From the NCBI GenBank assembly GCA_021796225.1, contig JAJYOL010000006.1, positions 1 through 47,980 on the forward strand: DNA of 47,980 nucleotides. The letters are read 5' to 3'. The notes beneath the pieces were generated by a model. That model was not told where the DNA came from, searched no databases, and saw only the letters and a program-made list of their open reading frames with translations. The DNA is from Microcaldota archaeon. Lineage in GTDB: Archaea > Micrarchaeota > Micrarchaeia > Micrarchaeales > CABMGC01. Shown here piece after piece: positions 16,755 through 25,247 of the stretch (its first letter is position 1; each line of letters begins with the position of its first letter). A program made the position numbers and the translations under genes.

Positions 16755-17966
16755 ATGATCAAGCAAAGCGAACTGAACATAGGCACGCTCGGGCACGTGG
16801 ATCACGGAAAGACCACGCTTACGGCCGCGCTTACGCACATGTGGACGGATAAGCACAGCGAAAGCATCAAGAGAAGCATGACGATAAAGCTCGGCTATGC
16901 CGATGCTACGATAAGAAAGTGCCACAGCTCTTCGATTTATCCGTTTACAACCGATACAAAATGTCCTGACGGGTCAACTCCTACGGAAATACTGCGCAAA
17001 ATATCGCTTCTCGATGCACCTGGGCACGAAACGCTCATGGCAACCGCAATAGCTGGTTCTAACATAATCGATGCGGCGCTTTTCGTCATATCCGCAGCGG
17101 AACCCTGTCCGATGCCTCAGACGCGCGAACATCTGATGCTGATAAATGCACTTGGGATAAAAGACGTTATCATAGTGCAGACAAAAATAGACGTCGTAGG
17201 AAAGGAAAAGGCGAAGAAGCACTACGAGCAGATAAAGCAGTTCATAAAAGGCAGCAAGATTTCCGAAGCCCCGATAATTCCCGTAATGGCGAACAAGAAC
17301 ATAAACATAGATGCACTGCTTGATGAGATATTGAGGATAAAGATTCCCGAAAGGGATCTCGAAGCGGATCCGATTCTTTACATTGCACGTTCATTCGACG
17401 TAAACAAGCCCGGAACTCCGATTAAGGATCTGGTCGGCGGAGTGATAGGCGGTTCCGTAATACGCGGCAGGTTCAAACTTGGCGACAAGGTTGCAATACG
17501 CCCTGGGATAAACACGGCGAAGGACAAACAGAAGAGGGAGAACTTCGCGGAGCTCGTTACCAAGATAGAAAGCCTTGCTGCGGGAAGCGAAAGGCTTGAA
17601 TCTGCAATGCCTGGGGGTCTCATAGCGGTTGGAACCACGATAGATCCTTCAATGACCAAAGCGGACGGACTGGTCGGCCAGATAATGGGTCACGTTGGAA
17701 AACTGCCCGATTCTTCAAACACGATAACGATAAATTACACATCGCTTGAAAGGAACGATCTTCCAAAGCAGGCGTTCAAGGCCGACGAGATAGTGCTTCT
17801 CGGAATAGGTACCGGAACAGTGGTCGGTTTCGTGACGAAAGTGAAAAAGAACAAGCTGGAAATAGGCACGAAACATACCGTATGCGTTGACAAGGCTGAG
17901 AAAGTATCGGTGCTTAGGAACTACGGGCAGCGCTGGAAGCTCTCTGGATTCGGAACGCTGGCTTAA
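16755..17966 (+). CDS. eif2G: Translation initiation factor aIF2 subunit gamma
   Basis: This 403-residue GTPase carries initiator tRNA to the small ribosomal subunit as the core of aIF2. The G1 loop is GHVDHGKT (13-20), G3 is DAPGHE (87-92), and domains II and III follow. The G4 motif that normally reads NKxD is TKID (143-146), an unusual substitution at the guanine-recognition asparagine. Of the four cysteines of the archaeal zinc knuckle after switch 1, only two (56 and 70) remain. Both oddities suggest a fast-evolving lineage and not a pseudogene, since the frame is complete. It lies 5 bases downstream of rps6e. Confidence 0.95.
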   Translation: MIKQSELNIGTLGHVDHGKTTLTAALTHMWTDKHSESIKRSMTIKLGYADATIRKCHSSSIYPFTTDTKCPDGSTPTEILRKISLLDAPGHETLMATAIAGSNIIDAALFVISAAEPCPMPQTREHLMLINALGIKDVIIVQTKIDVVGKEKAKKHYEQIKQFIKGSKISEAPIIPVMANKNINIDALLDEILRIKIPERDLEADPILYIARSFDVNKPGTPIKDLVGGVIGGSVIRGRFKLGDKVAIRPGINTAKDKQKRENFAELVTKIESLAAGSERLESAMPGGLIAVGTTIDPSMTKADGLVGQIMGHVGKLPDSSNTITINYTSLERNDLPKQAFKADEIVLLGIGTGTVVGFVTKVKKNKLEIGTKHTVCVDKAEKVSVLRNYGQRWKLSGFGTLA

Positions 17967-17969
17967 GCG

Positions 17970-18962
17970 CTATTCCTTTTTTGACAACAGAGCTTCGACA
18001 TGCTTTAGGAATTCCTCCTTGCTCGCTTCAGTTTTGAATCCGCCATATTTTTTCATATCTACGTCGAATCCAGCGGCATGGGGGTGGCCTCCTCCCCCGA
18101 GTCCTACCGCAAGAGAACTGCAGTCGGTAATCTTGCTCCGTATGTGGCCTCTCCCTTTGTCGATATTGATATACAGGGCAACATCCTTCCTGCTTTTCTT
18201 CATTACGGCGGCACATGCGCTCGTCGACTGTATGTCTTTGGAGAATCCGACAGCTGCAACTTTTCCAACGTGAAGATCCGAAAGCATGCCTTTGATTCTT
18301 TTTTTGTTAGTCGTGTCAAAACGAATGGCATCCGATCTCATTTTCCTGTCGGTGAGCTTTCCGGAACAAAGCACGTTGACAATATTATGCAGGTTCGCAT
18401 CCCGTTTCTTTTCATCAAGCGTGTTGTAATACGCTATGCTCAGCGCGTATGTGCCTACCGTTTCGTAATCCTCTTTTTTCTTGGGCCGAATGTTGAAATC
18501 GGAATAATGGACCACGCGTGCAAAGTTCTTAGTGAAATTATCCGTGAATCCCAATTCTCTGTGGGTTATCTCGGTTGCGCAGTGCTTGCGGTTTTCCCCT
18601 ATGATTGCGATGTCGCACAGTGATGCTACCTTTTCAATGGCTTCCCCGCTCCACGGGTGATGGTCGAACCATGCCACTCTGCCGCCGTTGTTTTTGAACA
18701 GCTTTACTATACTTGAGAATATGCTTATCGTGCCCTTGTTTAGCCCCAAGTCCGCTATGACCAGCATGTCTCCTTTTTTGTAAATACGTTTGAGTTTGCC
18801 GAATACGCCTTCAAGGCTTTTCACGGAATAGTCCGCAAAAAATTGCCTATTGTCAGGTATATCGTATTTCATTTTCAGCAGAGCGGCGCTTCCTATGCCG
18901 TCTATATCCGACATATGCGTTATCGAAATTACTCTCCTTCCCGAATTCGTATTTTTTTTCAT
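17970..18962 (-). CDS. DHH-family phosphoesterase (RecJ/NrnA-like)
   Basis: The 330-residue protein belongs to the DHH/DHHA1 phosphoesterases, metal-dependent nucleases or oligonucleotide/cyclic-dinucleotide hydrolases. Motif I is SDIDGIGSA (Asp19, Asp21), a motif II aspartate is in ADLG (Asp71), and motif III is FDHH (99-102). The DHHA1 domain ends with GGGGHPHAAGFDV, the substrate-binding glycine-rich loop. All catalytic residues are kept. The length fits the short NrnA/archaeal RecJ-like type and not full-length bacterial RecJ. The substrate cannot be told from sequence. The stop is four bases from the convergent aIF2-gamma stop. Confidence 0.9.
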   Translation of the reverse strand: MKKNTNSGRRVISITHMSDIDGIGSAALLKMKYDIPDNRQFFADYSVKSLEGVFGKLKRIYKKGDMLVIADLGLNKGTISIFSSIVKLFKNNGGRVAWFDHHPWSGEAIEKVASLCDIAIIGENRKHCATEITHRELGFTDNFTKNFARVVHYSDFNIRPKKKEDYETVGTYALSIAYYNTLDEKKRDANLHNIVNVLCSGKLTDRKMRSDAIRFDTTNKKRIKGMLSDLHVGKVAAVGFSKDIQSTSACAAVMKKSRKDVALYINIDKGRGHIRSKITDCSSLAVGLGGGGHPHAAGFDVDMKKYGGFKTEASKEEFLKHVEALLSKKE

Positions 18963-19040
18963 AACATGGATTTTGCGGCGCTAAGCATAAATAGGTTGAA
19001 GTTGCCGTGCGAACACGGCATCCTTTATTATATCGCCATT

Positions 19041-19079
19041 AAAAAGAAGGGCCTGCCCTTCTGGCGAGGGGCAGGACCC
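19041..19079 (-). terminator. Hairpin plus T-run terminator after the winged-helix gene
   Basis: On the minus strand, eight bases after the stop of the gene at 19087, a 10-bp stem forms between 19069-19079 and 19049-19058 with a single bulged base at 19076. CCTGCCC pairs with GGGCAGG, extended by GGG with CCC. It is followed by TTCTTTTT. This is the form of an intrinsic terminator and should separate this gene from the DHH gene downstream. Confidence 0.7.
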
Positions 19080-19086
19080 GAATTCC

Positions 19087-19635
19087 CTATTGCGGAGGTG
19101 ATATAATAAGTGTATTAGTCGCCTTGCCAGCATATTTGTAGTAAACTTTGTGACCCAGCTGAAATCTGTCAAGAAGGCCCGTGGTGTAGAGCTTGTTGAG
19201 CCTCGTGCACGCAGCATTCCTTCCCTTATACCCCATATATTCCTTGAGCTGATCTGCGCATATCATGCCCTTCGTCTGTACGAAATCGAGCACCTGCGCG
19301 TCGAGACCGGAAAGCGGTATTTCCTTGTTGTCTATGGGCCTTGCCTGTACTGCAGCCTCGCGCTCTTCGGCTACAGCATACATTCCGTCCAATGCGCCTT
19401 CGAGTTTTCTTATCTTGTCCGTAAGCCCCTCGAGCATTCTATTCGTCCTTTCCCTTTCTTCCACCATATACTTAAGCAGAGATGATATGTTGCCTTCCGT
19501 GCCATCCGGCGCTGTTGTGTTGTTCTTGCTAACGAGCGATTCTACCTGACCCTTGAGCTTTTCCAGATCCCTCATCATCTGTTTGCGGTCTTTTGGCATA
19601 CGAATCACGGCAATCATGCGTCGTCCATGTCCCAT
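19087..19635 (-). CDS. Coiled-coil winged-helix regulator
   Basis: The product (about 182 residues) has a basic N-terminus, a coiled coil from about residue 15 to 95 (for example LEKLKGQVESLVSK and MLEGLTDKIRKLEGAL), and a C-terminal winged-helix domain. That domain carries the recognition motif DQLKEYMGYKGRNAACTRLN and a wing HKVYYKYAG. This suggests a dimeric transcription factor with DNA-binding heads at the C-terminus. The start is uncertain: ATG at 19635, 19617 or 19599, none with a clear ribosome-binding site. A strong TATA box lies at 19701-19710, and a perfect palindrome (19666-19681) sits where transcription should begin, so the protein may repress itself. The gene is followed by an intrinsic terminator. 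Confidence 0.75.
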   Translation of the reverse strand: MGHGRRMIAVIRMPKDRKQMMRDLEKLKGQVESLVSKNNTTAPDGTEGNISSLLKYMVEERERTNRMLEGLTDKIRKLEGALDGMYAVAEEREAAVQARPIDNKEIPLSGLDAQVLDFVQTKGMICADQLKEYMGYKGRNAACTRLNKLYTTGLLDRFQLGHKVYYKYAGKATNTLIISPPQ

Positions 19636-19665
19636 TCGCGAACCGTACAAATTCAGTTCACGAAA

Positions 19666-19681
19666 GAATCACGACTGATTC
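19666..19681. promoter_or_regulatory. Palindromic operator candidate GAATCA-N4-TGATTC
   Basis: A perfect inverted repeat, GAATCA cgac TGATTC, covers the expected transcription start of the winged-helix gene, 20 to 35 bases downstream of its TATA box. A dimeric regulator bound here would block initiation. The half-site recurs in the same intergenic region (see 19790-19827). Confidence 0.55.
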
Positions 19682-19700
19682 ATATATCGGAATATCAAGA

Positions 19701-19710
19701 TATATAAACC
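19701..19710 (-). promoter_or_regulatory. TATA box of the winged-helix regulator gene
   Basis: On the minus strand this reads GGTTTATATA, a strong archaeal TATA box. It lies about 70 bases upstream of the first in-frame ATG, so the message has a leader of roughly 45 bases that contains the operator candidate. Confidence 0.6.
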
Positions 19711-19789
19711 TTTTGTCATTACACCGCATATATTACTTAAAAACAAAAGAAAAATGACGTCGTAACATCGAGAGAAGTGCCGCTCAATG

Positions 19790-19827
19790 AAAGAATCACA
19801 GGAATCACATATTTTCCTTGATTCTTT
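19790..19827. promoter_or_regulatory. Second GAATCA/TGATTC cluster
   Basis: AAAGAATCA (19790-19798) and its exact complement TGATTCTTT (19819-19827) form a 9-bp inverted repeat with a 20-base spacer. A further GAATCA copy lies inside (19802-19807). The cluster is upstream of the TATA box (gtttataaag, 19861-19870) of the divergent gene at 19900. It uses the same half-site as the palindrome at 19666, suggesting that one regulator controls both genes. Confidence 0.5.
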
Positions 19828-19899
19828 ACAAGAAGCAATCAACTAAAATACCAAGCCTATGTTTATAAAGGGTCAAATCCTATCCAAATCGGTGTAAGG

Positions 19900-20472
19900 A
19901 TGCACAAGCATAAAACAAGCCTTCCTAAGGAAAGGGCACCAGGGGAACAATATCTGCGCACACAGGATTCACTCGAAGGGTTGAAGATCCGTTCTGATTT
20001 CAAGATGCCTGAGAAGTACCATGATTTGGCAAATTGGGCAGAATCTCTTGAAGAAATAACTGTAAGCGTGACAACAAAAACAATCATCACCTTGAAAAAC
20101 TTCGAAAACAGGGCGCTGGCACTCGGACTCAACCGTTCATCTGCTGACTTTTACAAAGTCGTCGCAACGCTTACTTCTTACAAAGACCTATTTCTTGCAA
20201 CTTCACATCGTCAAGGAGATATGCTTGTAAAACGGGCATTCGGTAAAAACCCTGTTACCGGGGAATATATCCAGACTATGGGCGATGCGGAAATAACCTC
20301 TGCAAAAAGTGAAATAGATAACAAGCTTAGAAAACACGTTTCCCGTTATGATTCCGAAATACTCGGGAAACTAATCGCAAAGATAAGCAAGGCGAAGACG
20401 CCGGAAGAACTGTCGCAAGTCCTCGAACCGAATTTTGATCTTGACGTGGCCTTGATACTTTCAGAGAGGTAA
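19900..20472 (+). CDS. Soluble protein of unknown function, 190 aa
   Basis: I do not recognise this mainly helical, basic protein. It has no membrane segment or signal peptide. Possible landmarks are LEEITVSVTTKTIITLKNFENRA in the middle, and a charged helical C-terminus ending in LDVALILSER. It is divergently transcribed from the winged-helix regulator, with shared GAATCA-type sites between them, so it is a plausible target of that regulator. A TATA box at 19861-19870 and a GTAAGG site just before the ATG support the start. Confidence 0.65.
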   Translation: MHKHKTSLPKERAPGEQYLRTQDSLEGLKIRSDFKMPEKYHDLANWAESLEEITVSVTTKTIITLKNFENRALALGLNRSSADFYKVVATLTSYKDLFLATSHRQGDMLVKRAFGKNPVTGEYIQTMGDAEITSAKSEIDNKLRKHVSRYDSEILGKLIAKISKAKTPEELSQVLEPNFDLDVALILSER

Positions 20473-20535
20473 CTGCAAAAACTTATCTATCTTTGCCTGA
20501 GTATTAAATGTGCGTAAATGCTTAGGTAATATTAA

Positions 20536-21048
20536 ATGGAGCAGATTTTGATACCGAAGGAAAGGATAAAACACATCTCAAGAAAAATACGGGAGATATC
20601 CAAAAAACTCAATTGCAAGGTACGCATAACAAACGGGAACAACGTCGTGATTGACGGGGAACCGTACGATGAGTACAATGCCAAAAACGTCATTCAGGCA
20701 CTTGCCACCGGCTTCGGGTTTGAGATTGCGCTGAAATTGCTGCAGGAGAGCTATTTTTTCAAATATGTCGACATGAAGGACATGATAAAGAACAAATCGC
20801 ACTTAAAACTCATAAAAGCAAGAATCATAGGAGAAGAAGGCAGAACAAAAGAACACATAGAGGAAGTTAGCAACGTCTATCTGTCGATATCTGGCAATAT
20901 TCTGGGCATAATCGGTACCATAGAGGATATAGGGATAGCAACATCTGCAATAGAAGTTCTGCTTGGCGGAGGAACGCATAAAAAGGCTTATCGCCTAATG
21001 GAACTTGCAAGAAGAAGGGCTGAGACCGAGCACCTTCTGAAAAGGTAA
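20536..21048 (+). CDS. KH-domain ribosome-assembly factor aDim2 (Pno1-like)
   Basis: The 170-residue protein has two KH domains, as in archaeal Dim2/Pno1, the partner of Rio1 and Nob1 in maturation of the 3' end of 16S rRNA. The first KH domain begins ILIPKERIKHISRKIREI. The second contains LIKARIIGEEGRTKEHIEEV (the GxxG loop is GEEG) and ends with the family segment EVLLGGGTHKKAY. Length is normal. It lies immediately upstream of top6B, whose start overlaps its ribosome-binding site with this stop. An aDim2-top6B order is common in archaea. Confidence 0.92.
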   Translation: MEQILIPKERIKHISRKIREISKKLNCKVRITNGNNVVIDGEPYDEYNAKNVIQALATGFGFEIALKLLQESYFFKYVDMKDMIKNKSHLKLIKARIIGEEGRTKEHIEEVSNVYLSISGNILGIIGTIEDIGIATSAIEVLLGGGTHKKAYRLMELARRRAETEHLLKR

Positions 21049-21053
21049 TTTCT

Positions 21054-22718
21054 TTGGCAAAAGAGGATACTCTAAGCGCTGATGCGATATTCAAGCAGTT
21101 CAAGCAATACTCCATCTCGGAATTCTTCAGGAAAAACAGCCAGATGCTTGGCTATTCCGGGAAGGTGCGTTCTCTAACCACGATAGTGCATGAATACGTA
21201 ACCAATTCACTTGACGCATGCGAAGAAGCAGGCATTCTGCCGGACATATCCGTCGAAATAAAACAACTGTCAGAGGATAAATATTCTGTAAAGGTTAGCG
21301 ACAACGGCCCCGGAATTCCACAGGGACACGTAGGCAAGGCACTCGCAACCATACTTGCCGGTACAAAATTTCACAGATACGTTCAACAGAGAGGGCAGCA
21401 GGGCATCGGTGCAACGGGCTGTACTCTTTATTCACAGGTTACAACAGGAAAGCCCATACACGTGAAATCCGGGACGGGAAACGGCACCTATGAATGCGAT
21501 CTTTCTCTTGACATTAAATCGAATAAACCTCTGATAGCCAATCTTTCCAAGCTTTCTTCAGATTCCGATTTCAAAGGAACTGAGATCAGCGGCGAGTTCG
21601 GCGAAGTAAAGTATGAAGCCAGTGATCACGGCGTTTACGAATATCTCAAGCGCACTGCGCTGTCAAATCCTCACTCGTCAATAAAATTGGTTAGTCCTGA
21701 CGGGCAGGAATCGATATTCGTACGTTCGGTACAGGAACTTCCGAAGAAGCCGAAACAGATAAAGCCGCATCCTTTGGGTCTTGGCACTAGCGACATGCTC
21801 GATGCGGCGCACATGAGCGAAAGCAAAAATATCTCTTCGTTCCTTTCCGATTCATTTTCAAGAATGTCTTCCGGCAAAATAGAGGAAATAAAGGAAAAAA
21901 TCCCCGACCTTGATATGGATGCATCGCCGCACTCCCTTTCGTGGGATAACGCGGAGAAGATGATAAAGGCCTTCAAGGAGATAAAATGGATATCCCCAGA
22001 ACTCGATTCTATTTCGGTAATAGGGGAAAAGCAGATTGACATTGCAGTAAAGAACATAATCAATCCGCAGTTCCTTGCGGTTATAGAGCGCAAACCCAAG
22101 GTATTCCGCGGAGGGATTCCATTCGTCGTCGAAGCATGCATAGCTTACGGCGGCGATGCAGGCAAATCGACTCAGGAAGGGTCGCGCGGAAACATACTCA
22201 GGTTTGCGAACAAGGTGCCTCTCCTTTTCGACGGTTCAAGCTGTGCAATAAGCGCTGCCATTGACGGGATAGACTGGAAACGATACGGGATAAGCAGATT
22301 TGACGAAGAGCCGATAAGCGTATTTGTCAACGTATCCAGCGTTCATATTCCCTATTCCGGAGTCGGCAAACAGGCAATAGCTCAGGAAGATGAGATAATA
22401 GATGAAATAAAGCTTGCAGTTATGGATTGCGGCAGGGCGTTGCAAAGGCACATAAGCGGAATGAAGAACCGGGCACTGAAAGAGTCGCGATACAAAGCCC
22501 TCATGCGCTATGTCAACCAAATGTCTTCGGATCTTGCCGACATGACTGGCGAAGACAAGGAAATGATAAAGAAATCCCTTTCAATGCTGATAGAAAGAAG
22601 ATACAAGGATACGGAAGAGGAAGAAACGGCAGAACAGGAGGAGCAGGCATCCACCGAACCGCAGGCAAAAGGAAAGAAAAAACAAAGCGCCGGAGAAAGC
22701 GAAGACGACGATGAGTAA
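21054..22718 (+). CDS. top6B: DNA topoisomerase VI subunit B
   Basis: Top6B is the ATP-binding subunit of the type IIB topoisomerase, which relaxes and decatenates DNA with Top6A. The GHKL ATPase shows the N-box EYVTNSLDAC (Asn51), the G1 box DNGPGIP (83-89) and the G2 loop QRGQQGIGATG (112-122). Next come the helix-two-turn-helix and the transducer region with GIPFVVEACIAYGG. The 554-residue length is typical, ending in an acidic tail. The start is TTG at 21054, with an AAGGTAAT ribosome-binding site overlapping the stop of aDim2; no ATG occurs before residue 31, which is inside the conserved domain. top6A does not follow, unlike in many archaea, so it must be elsewhere. Confidence 0.96.
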   Translation: MAKEDTLSADAIFKQFKQYSISEFFRKNSQMLGYSGKVRSLTTIVHEYVTNSLDACEEAGILPDISVEIKQLSEDKYSVKVSDNGPGIPQGHVGKALATILAGTKFHRYVQQRGQQGIGATGCTLYSQVTTGKPIHVKSGTGNGTYECDLSLDIKSNKPLIANLSKLSSDSDFKGTEISGEFGEVKYEASDHGVYEYLKRTALSNPHSSIKLVSPDGQESIFVRSVQELPKKPKQIKPHPLGLGTSDMLDAAHMSESKNISSFLSDSFSRMSSGKIEEIKEKIPDLDMDASPHSLSWDNAEKMIKAFKEIKWISPELDSISVIGEKQIDIAVKNIINPQFLAVIERKPKVFRGGIPFVVEACIAYGGDAGKSTQEGSRGNILRFANKVPLLFDGSSCAISAAIDGIDWKRYGISRFDEEPISVFVNVSSVHIPYSGVGKQAIAQEDEIIDEIKLAVMDCGRALQRHISGMKNRALKESRYKALMRYVNQMSSDLADMTGEDKEMIKKSLSMLIERRYKDTEEEETAEQEEQASTEPQAKGKKKQSAGESEDDDE

Positions 22719-22719
22719 T

Positions 22720-25080
22720 CTATATTACCATCTGATCCAGATTGTCAGTGTCAATAAGGACTATGTAAGAATATTCTATCCCTATTTTCATGAGCTGCGC
22801 TTCTTCGCCGTATGAATTGTAAAGGCTGTTCATGAAATCCAGCTTCAATCCCTCATTGAGAAACACGAGATATATCTTGTGCGAATTGTTCAGCGCTATG
22901 TCCTTCATTCCCGATATGGACGAGTATATGACGATGTGTGCCTGAACACCCATCTTTGTTATTATCATGTCTGAATTCTGACTCGCATCAAGATCTGTAA
23001 ATAGCATTGCATTGGTTACGCAGTAGTCGCGCAACTTTCTGAATATGGTCAGATATTCTATATCATGCTTTGAACTTTCTATCCATTTTACGGGGGCGTA
23101 ATAGCCGGATATCACGGAAAGCATCCCGTTTGTCACAAGCTTGTTAAGGAGTGCGGATGTGTTCTGCAATGTTACCGCTATCGGCATATTGCCGTACCTT
23201 ATGTTTGCGCTGATGCCTGTTTTGACTTCTTCCGCGGTCAGAGGCATGAATTTCCAGTGATATGAATAGTTGACGCTGTCAAAGACGTTTATTATCGCAT
23301 TAGCATCCGTCTTTACCTTTGTTTTCTTTACAGGTGGGAATTTCGGTATGTCGATGTAATAATTGTCAACGTTTGGCGCCTTTAACACCATATTCAGTAT
23401 TACGACGAATATCGCCGCTATCAAAAATTCGATGTAAATCGGAGGAATGGATTGTCCGCTTCCCTGATAATTAACATTATACGAATAAGTTGTTCCGAAC
23501 ATGGAAAATACAAACGTCTTGCTTCCATAACCCGTTATGGTTCCCATCGGGAGTTTGTACGTTAATATTCCGTTCTGAATCGTTCCGCTCTGCTCATATG
23601 CCCCATTCATCTTTACGGAATAGCTGGCATTGGATATTTCCTGCCCGTTGCTTCTCAGATTAAACAGAAATGTGCCATTCTTGAAATTGGTGCTTATCGG
23701 GGTGATATTGACCTGCGCAACGGAAAATAACGCTTCCGCATACGTGTTGTTGTAAATATCGCGCAATGACGCTATGTAATACCCGCTCGGTATGGAAAAT
23801 GAGTAATAATGTATTATGTCAAAAGACTGGCTGTAGAATCCCAAATTCAAAGCTCCGTAATTTTGTCCTTCCGCATTTTTAATATCGATGTAATATGAAG
23901 TCTGCTGGTTGTTCGTGCTGTTTATCGCCACCGTTACAGGGAGATTTTGCATTTCTCCGAATGTCGCCGGCATATAAAGCTTGCCGCGAGTGTTCATATA
24001 AGGACGGAAAGGAACGGTTACGTTTTTGTAATTGCCATTATTGTAAAATCGAACCAATGCGACTCCGTATACGTTATTCGGAACGGAACCCGCACCGATG
24101 GCCTGCTGGGTGGTAAGTGCCGGGATGTATCCCGTATCATTTGTTACGCTTTCGTTTATGCTCCCATATCCTATCGCATTCATCCAGAATCTTGAATTTA
24201 TGACCCGACTTATGCTCTTGGCAAGGCTGCTTTCATTCGTCCAACCTGCCTCCGGATAGTTTCCAAGCGCAACGATTGTGCCATTTCCTGAGGCAACGGC
24301 TGTTGCATTTTCACCCACTGTTCCTCCGAAGAAGAGGAACGTTGTTTGATTGTCCGTGCTTTCGATATACGACCTGTTTGCGTTTTGTCCTGTTGCCGTG
24401 GTTATAGACGCGTTCGAAAGTGCATTCAATGTATCCTGCGGTGTGAGAAATATGTTTCCGCCTATGCCTATCGTGGTGCTGAAATTTTTACCGACGTAAA
24501 TTATCGTATCCCCTCTTTTCATAAGCGTGAGTATGCTTATGTTCTGCACGAATCCCGGACCGCCGTAGGAAGGATAAGGCATAAGTCCGGTAGGCATGAG
24601 CCCCGAAGCTATTACAATCATGGAATCGTTGGGCACGGAGCCGAGATTGTCTATATTGACGTAATTGAAGGTGCTGCTGTTTATTATTTCACCCATGGCC
24701 GACAGGTCGCTGTATACCTGGTCCGCAAGGGTTTCGGGTGCAAAGCATCTTACACAATAATTTACCGCGCCGACCGTCGTATTCACAAAATATATCTTAG
24801 TGATCGGTTTTTCAGCGTAAAGATACGTGGATACGTTCACTCCCGTTGCATTGAATGCGATATATTTCAGCAATGCATATCCTGCCACCCCCTGGCTTCC
24901 ATTATACTGCAGCAATTGACTGTGAATCAGTGAAACATCCGCGCTTATCGTGCCTTTGGGCGTGTACGTGACGGAACCTATGAGGGGACTTATTGCATTC
25001 CATATATAAAAAGAAATGGCAGCGGTAACAATAATCCCAATTACTATTATCGCGAGCGCCATCTTGATGTTGAATGCCAT
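22720..25080 (-). CDS. Large sequon-rich surface protein with two membrane anchors
   Basis: The 786-residue protein has an N-terminal membrane helix (residues about 8-30) and a roughly 520-residue outside domain with about twenty NxS/T sequons. A second helix (about 555-575, IEFLIAAIFVVILNMVL) and a cytoplasmic domain of about 210 residues follow. The outside part contains a short segment with Cys-x-x-Cys (NYCVRCFAP) and stretches such as IIYVGKNFST and GTIVALGNY that suggest a beta-rich or DUF-type glutamine-amidotransferase-like fold; I cannot name it. It is the last gene of a minus-strand cluster with two small genes and shares the neighbourhood of the VirB4-like ATPase. A role as the surface or periplasmic-like part of that machine is inference. 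Confidence 0.75.
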   Translation of the reverse strand: MAFNIKMALAIIVIGIIVTAAISFYIWNAISPLIGSVTYTPKGTISADVSLIHSQLLQYNGSQGVAGYALLKYIAFNATGVNVSTYLYAEKPITKIYFVNTTVGAVNYCVRCFAPETLADQVYSDLSAMGEIINSSTFNYVNIDNLGSVPNDSMIVIASGLMPTGLMPYPSYGGPGFVQNISILTLMKRGDTIIYVGKNFSTTIGIGGNIFLTPQDTLNALSNASITTATGQNANRSYIESTDNQTTFLFFGGTVGENATAVASGNGTIVALGNYPEAGWTNESSLAKSISRVINSRFWMNAIGYGSINESVTNDTGYIPALTTQQAIGAGSVPNNVYGVALVRFYNNGNYKNVTVPFRPYMNTRGKLYMPATFGEMQNLPVTVAINSTNNQQTSYYIDIKNAEGQNYGALNLGFYSQSFDIIHYYSFSIPSGYYIASLRDIYNNTYAEALFSVAQVNITPISTNFKNGTFLFNLRSNGQEISNASYSVKMNGAYEQSGTIQNGILTYKLPMGTITGYGSKTFVFSMFGTTYSYNVNYQGSGQSIPPIYIEFLIAAIFVVILNMVLKAPNVDNYYIDIPKFPPVKKTKVKTDANAIINVFDSVNYSYHWKFMPLTAEEVKTGISANIRYGNMPIAVTLQNTSALLNKLVTNGMLSVISGYYAPVKWIESSKHDIEYLTIFRKLRDYCVTNAMLFTDLDASQNSDMIITKMGVQAHIVIYSSISGMKDIALNNSHKIYLVFLNEGLKLDFMNSLYNSYGEEAQLMKIGIEYSYIVLIDTDNLDQMVI

Positions 25081-25092
25081 ATGAATACCAAC

Positions 25093-25242
25093 CTAAGATT
25101 CGGTATTTTTCTTTTCGAAATACCTGTCAATAAATCCCTGGACGAATTTTGATACCGCATTGCTGTTCTCATTGACCTTTTTGAGTATCTGATAAGTTTT
25201 TACGTATCGGAACTTCTTGTTTATCCTTATGTTGTATTTCAT
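25093..25242 (-). CDS. Very small basic protein, 49 aa
   Basis: This short frame fits exactly between its neighbours: it begins five bases after the stop at 25248 and ends 12 bases before the ATG at 25080. An AAGGA site lies about nine bases upstream of its ATG. The product is rich in Lys/Arg/Asn and predicted helical (KTYQILKKVNENSN, then FVQGFIDRYFEKK). Nothing in it is recognised. Spacing and ribosome-binding site are the evidence that it is a real gene. Confidence 0.55.
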   Translation of the reverse strand: MKYNIRINKKFRYVKTYQILKKVNENSNAVSKFVQGFIDRYFEKKNTES

Positions 25243-25247
25243 GGTAA

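Noticed and set aside
19003-19020. Perfect 7-bp hairpin TGCCGTG-cgaa-CACGGCA
   Set aside because: It lies upstream of the DHH gene promoter and after the stronger terminator; no T-run follows on the minus strand, so no role can be assigned beyond possible secondary termination.
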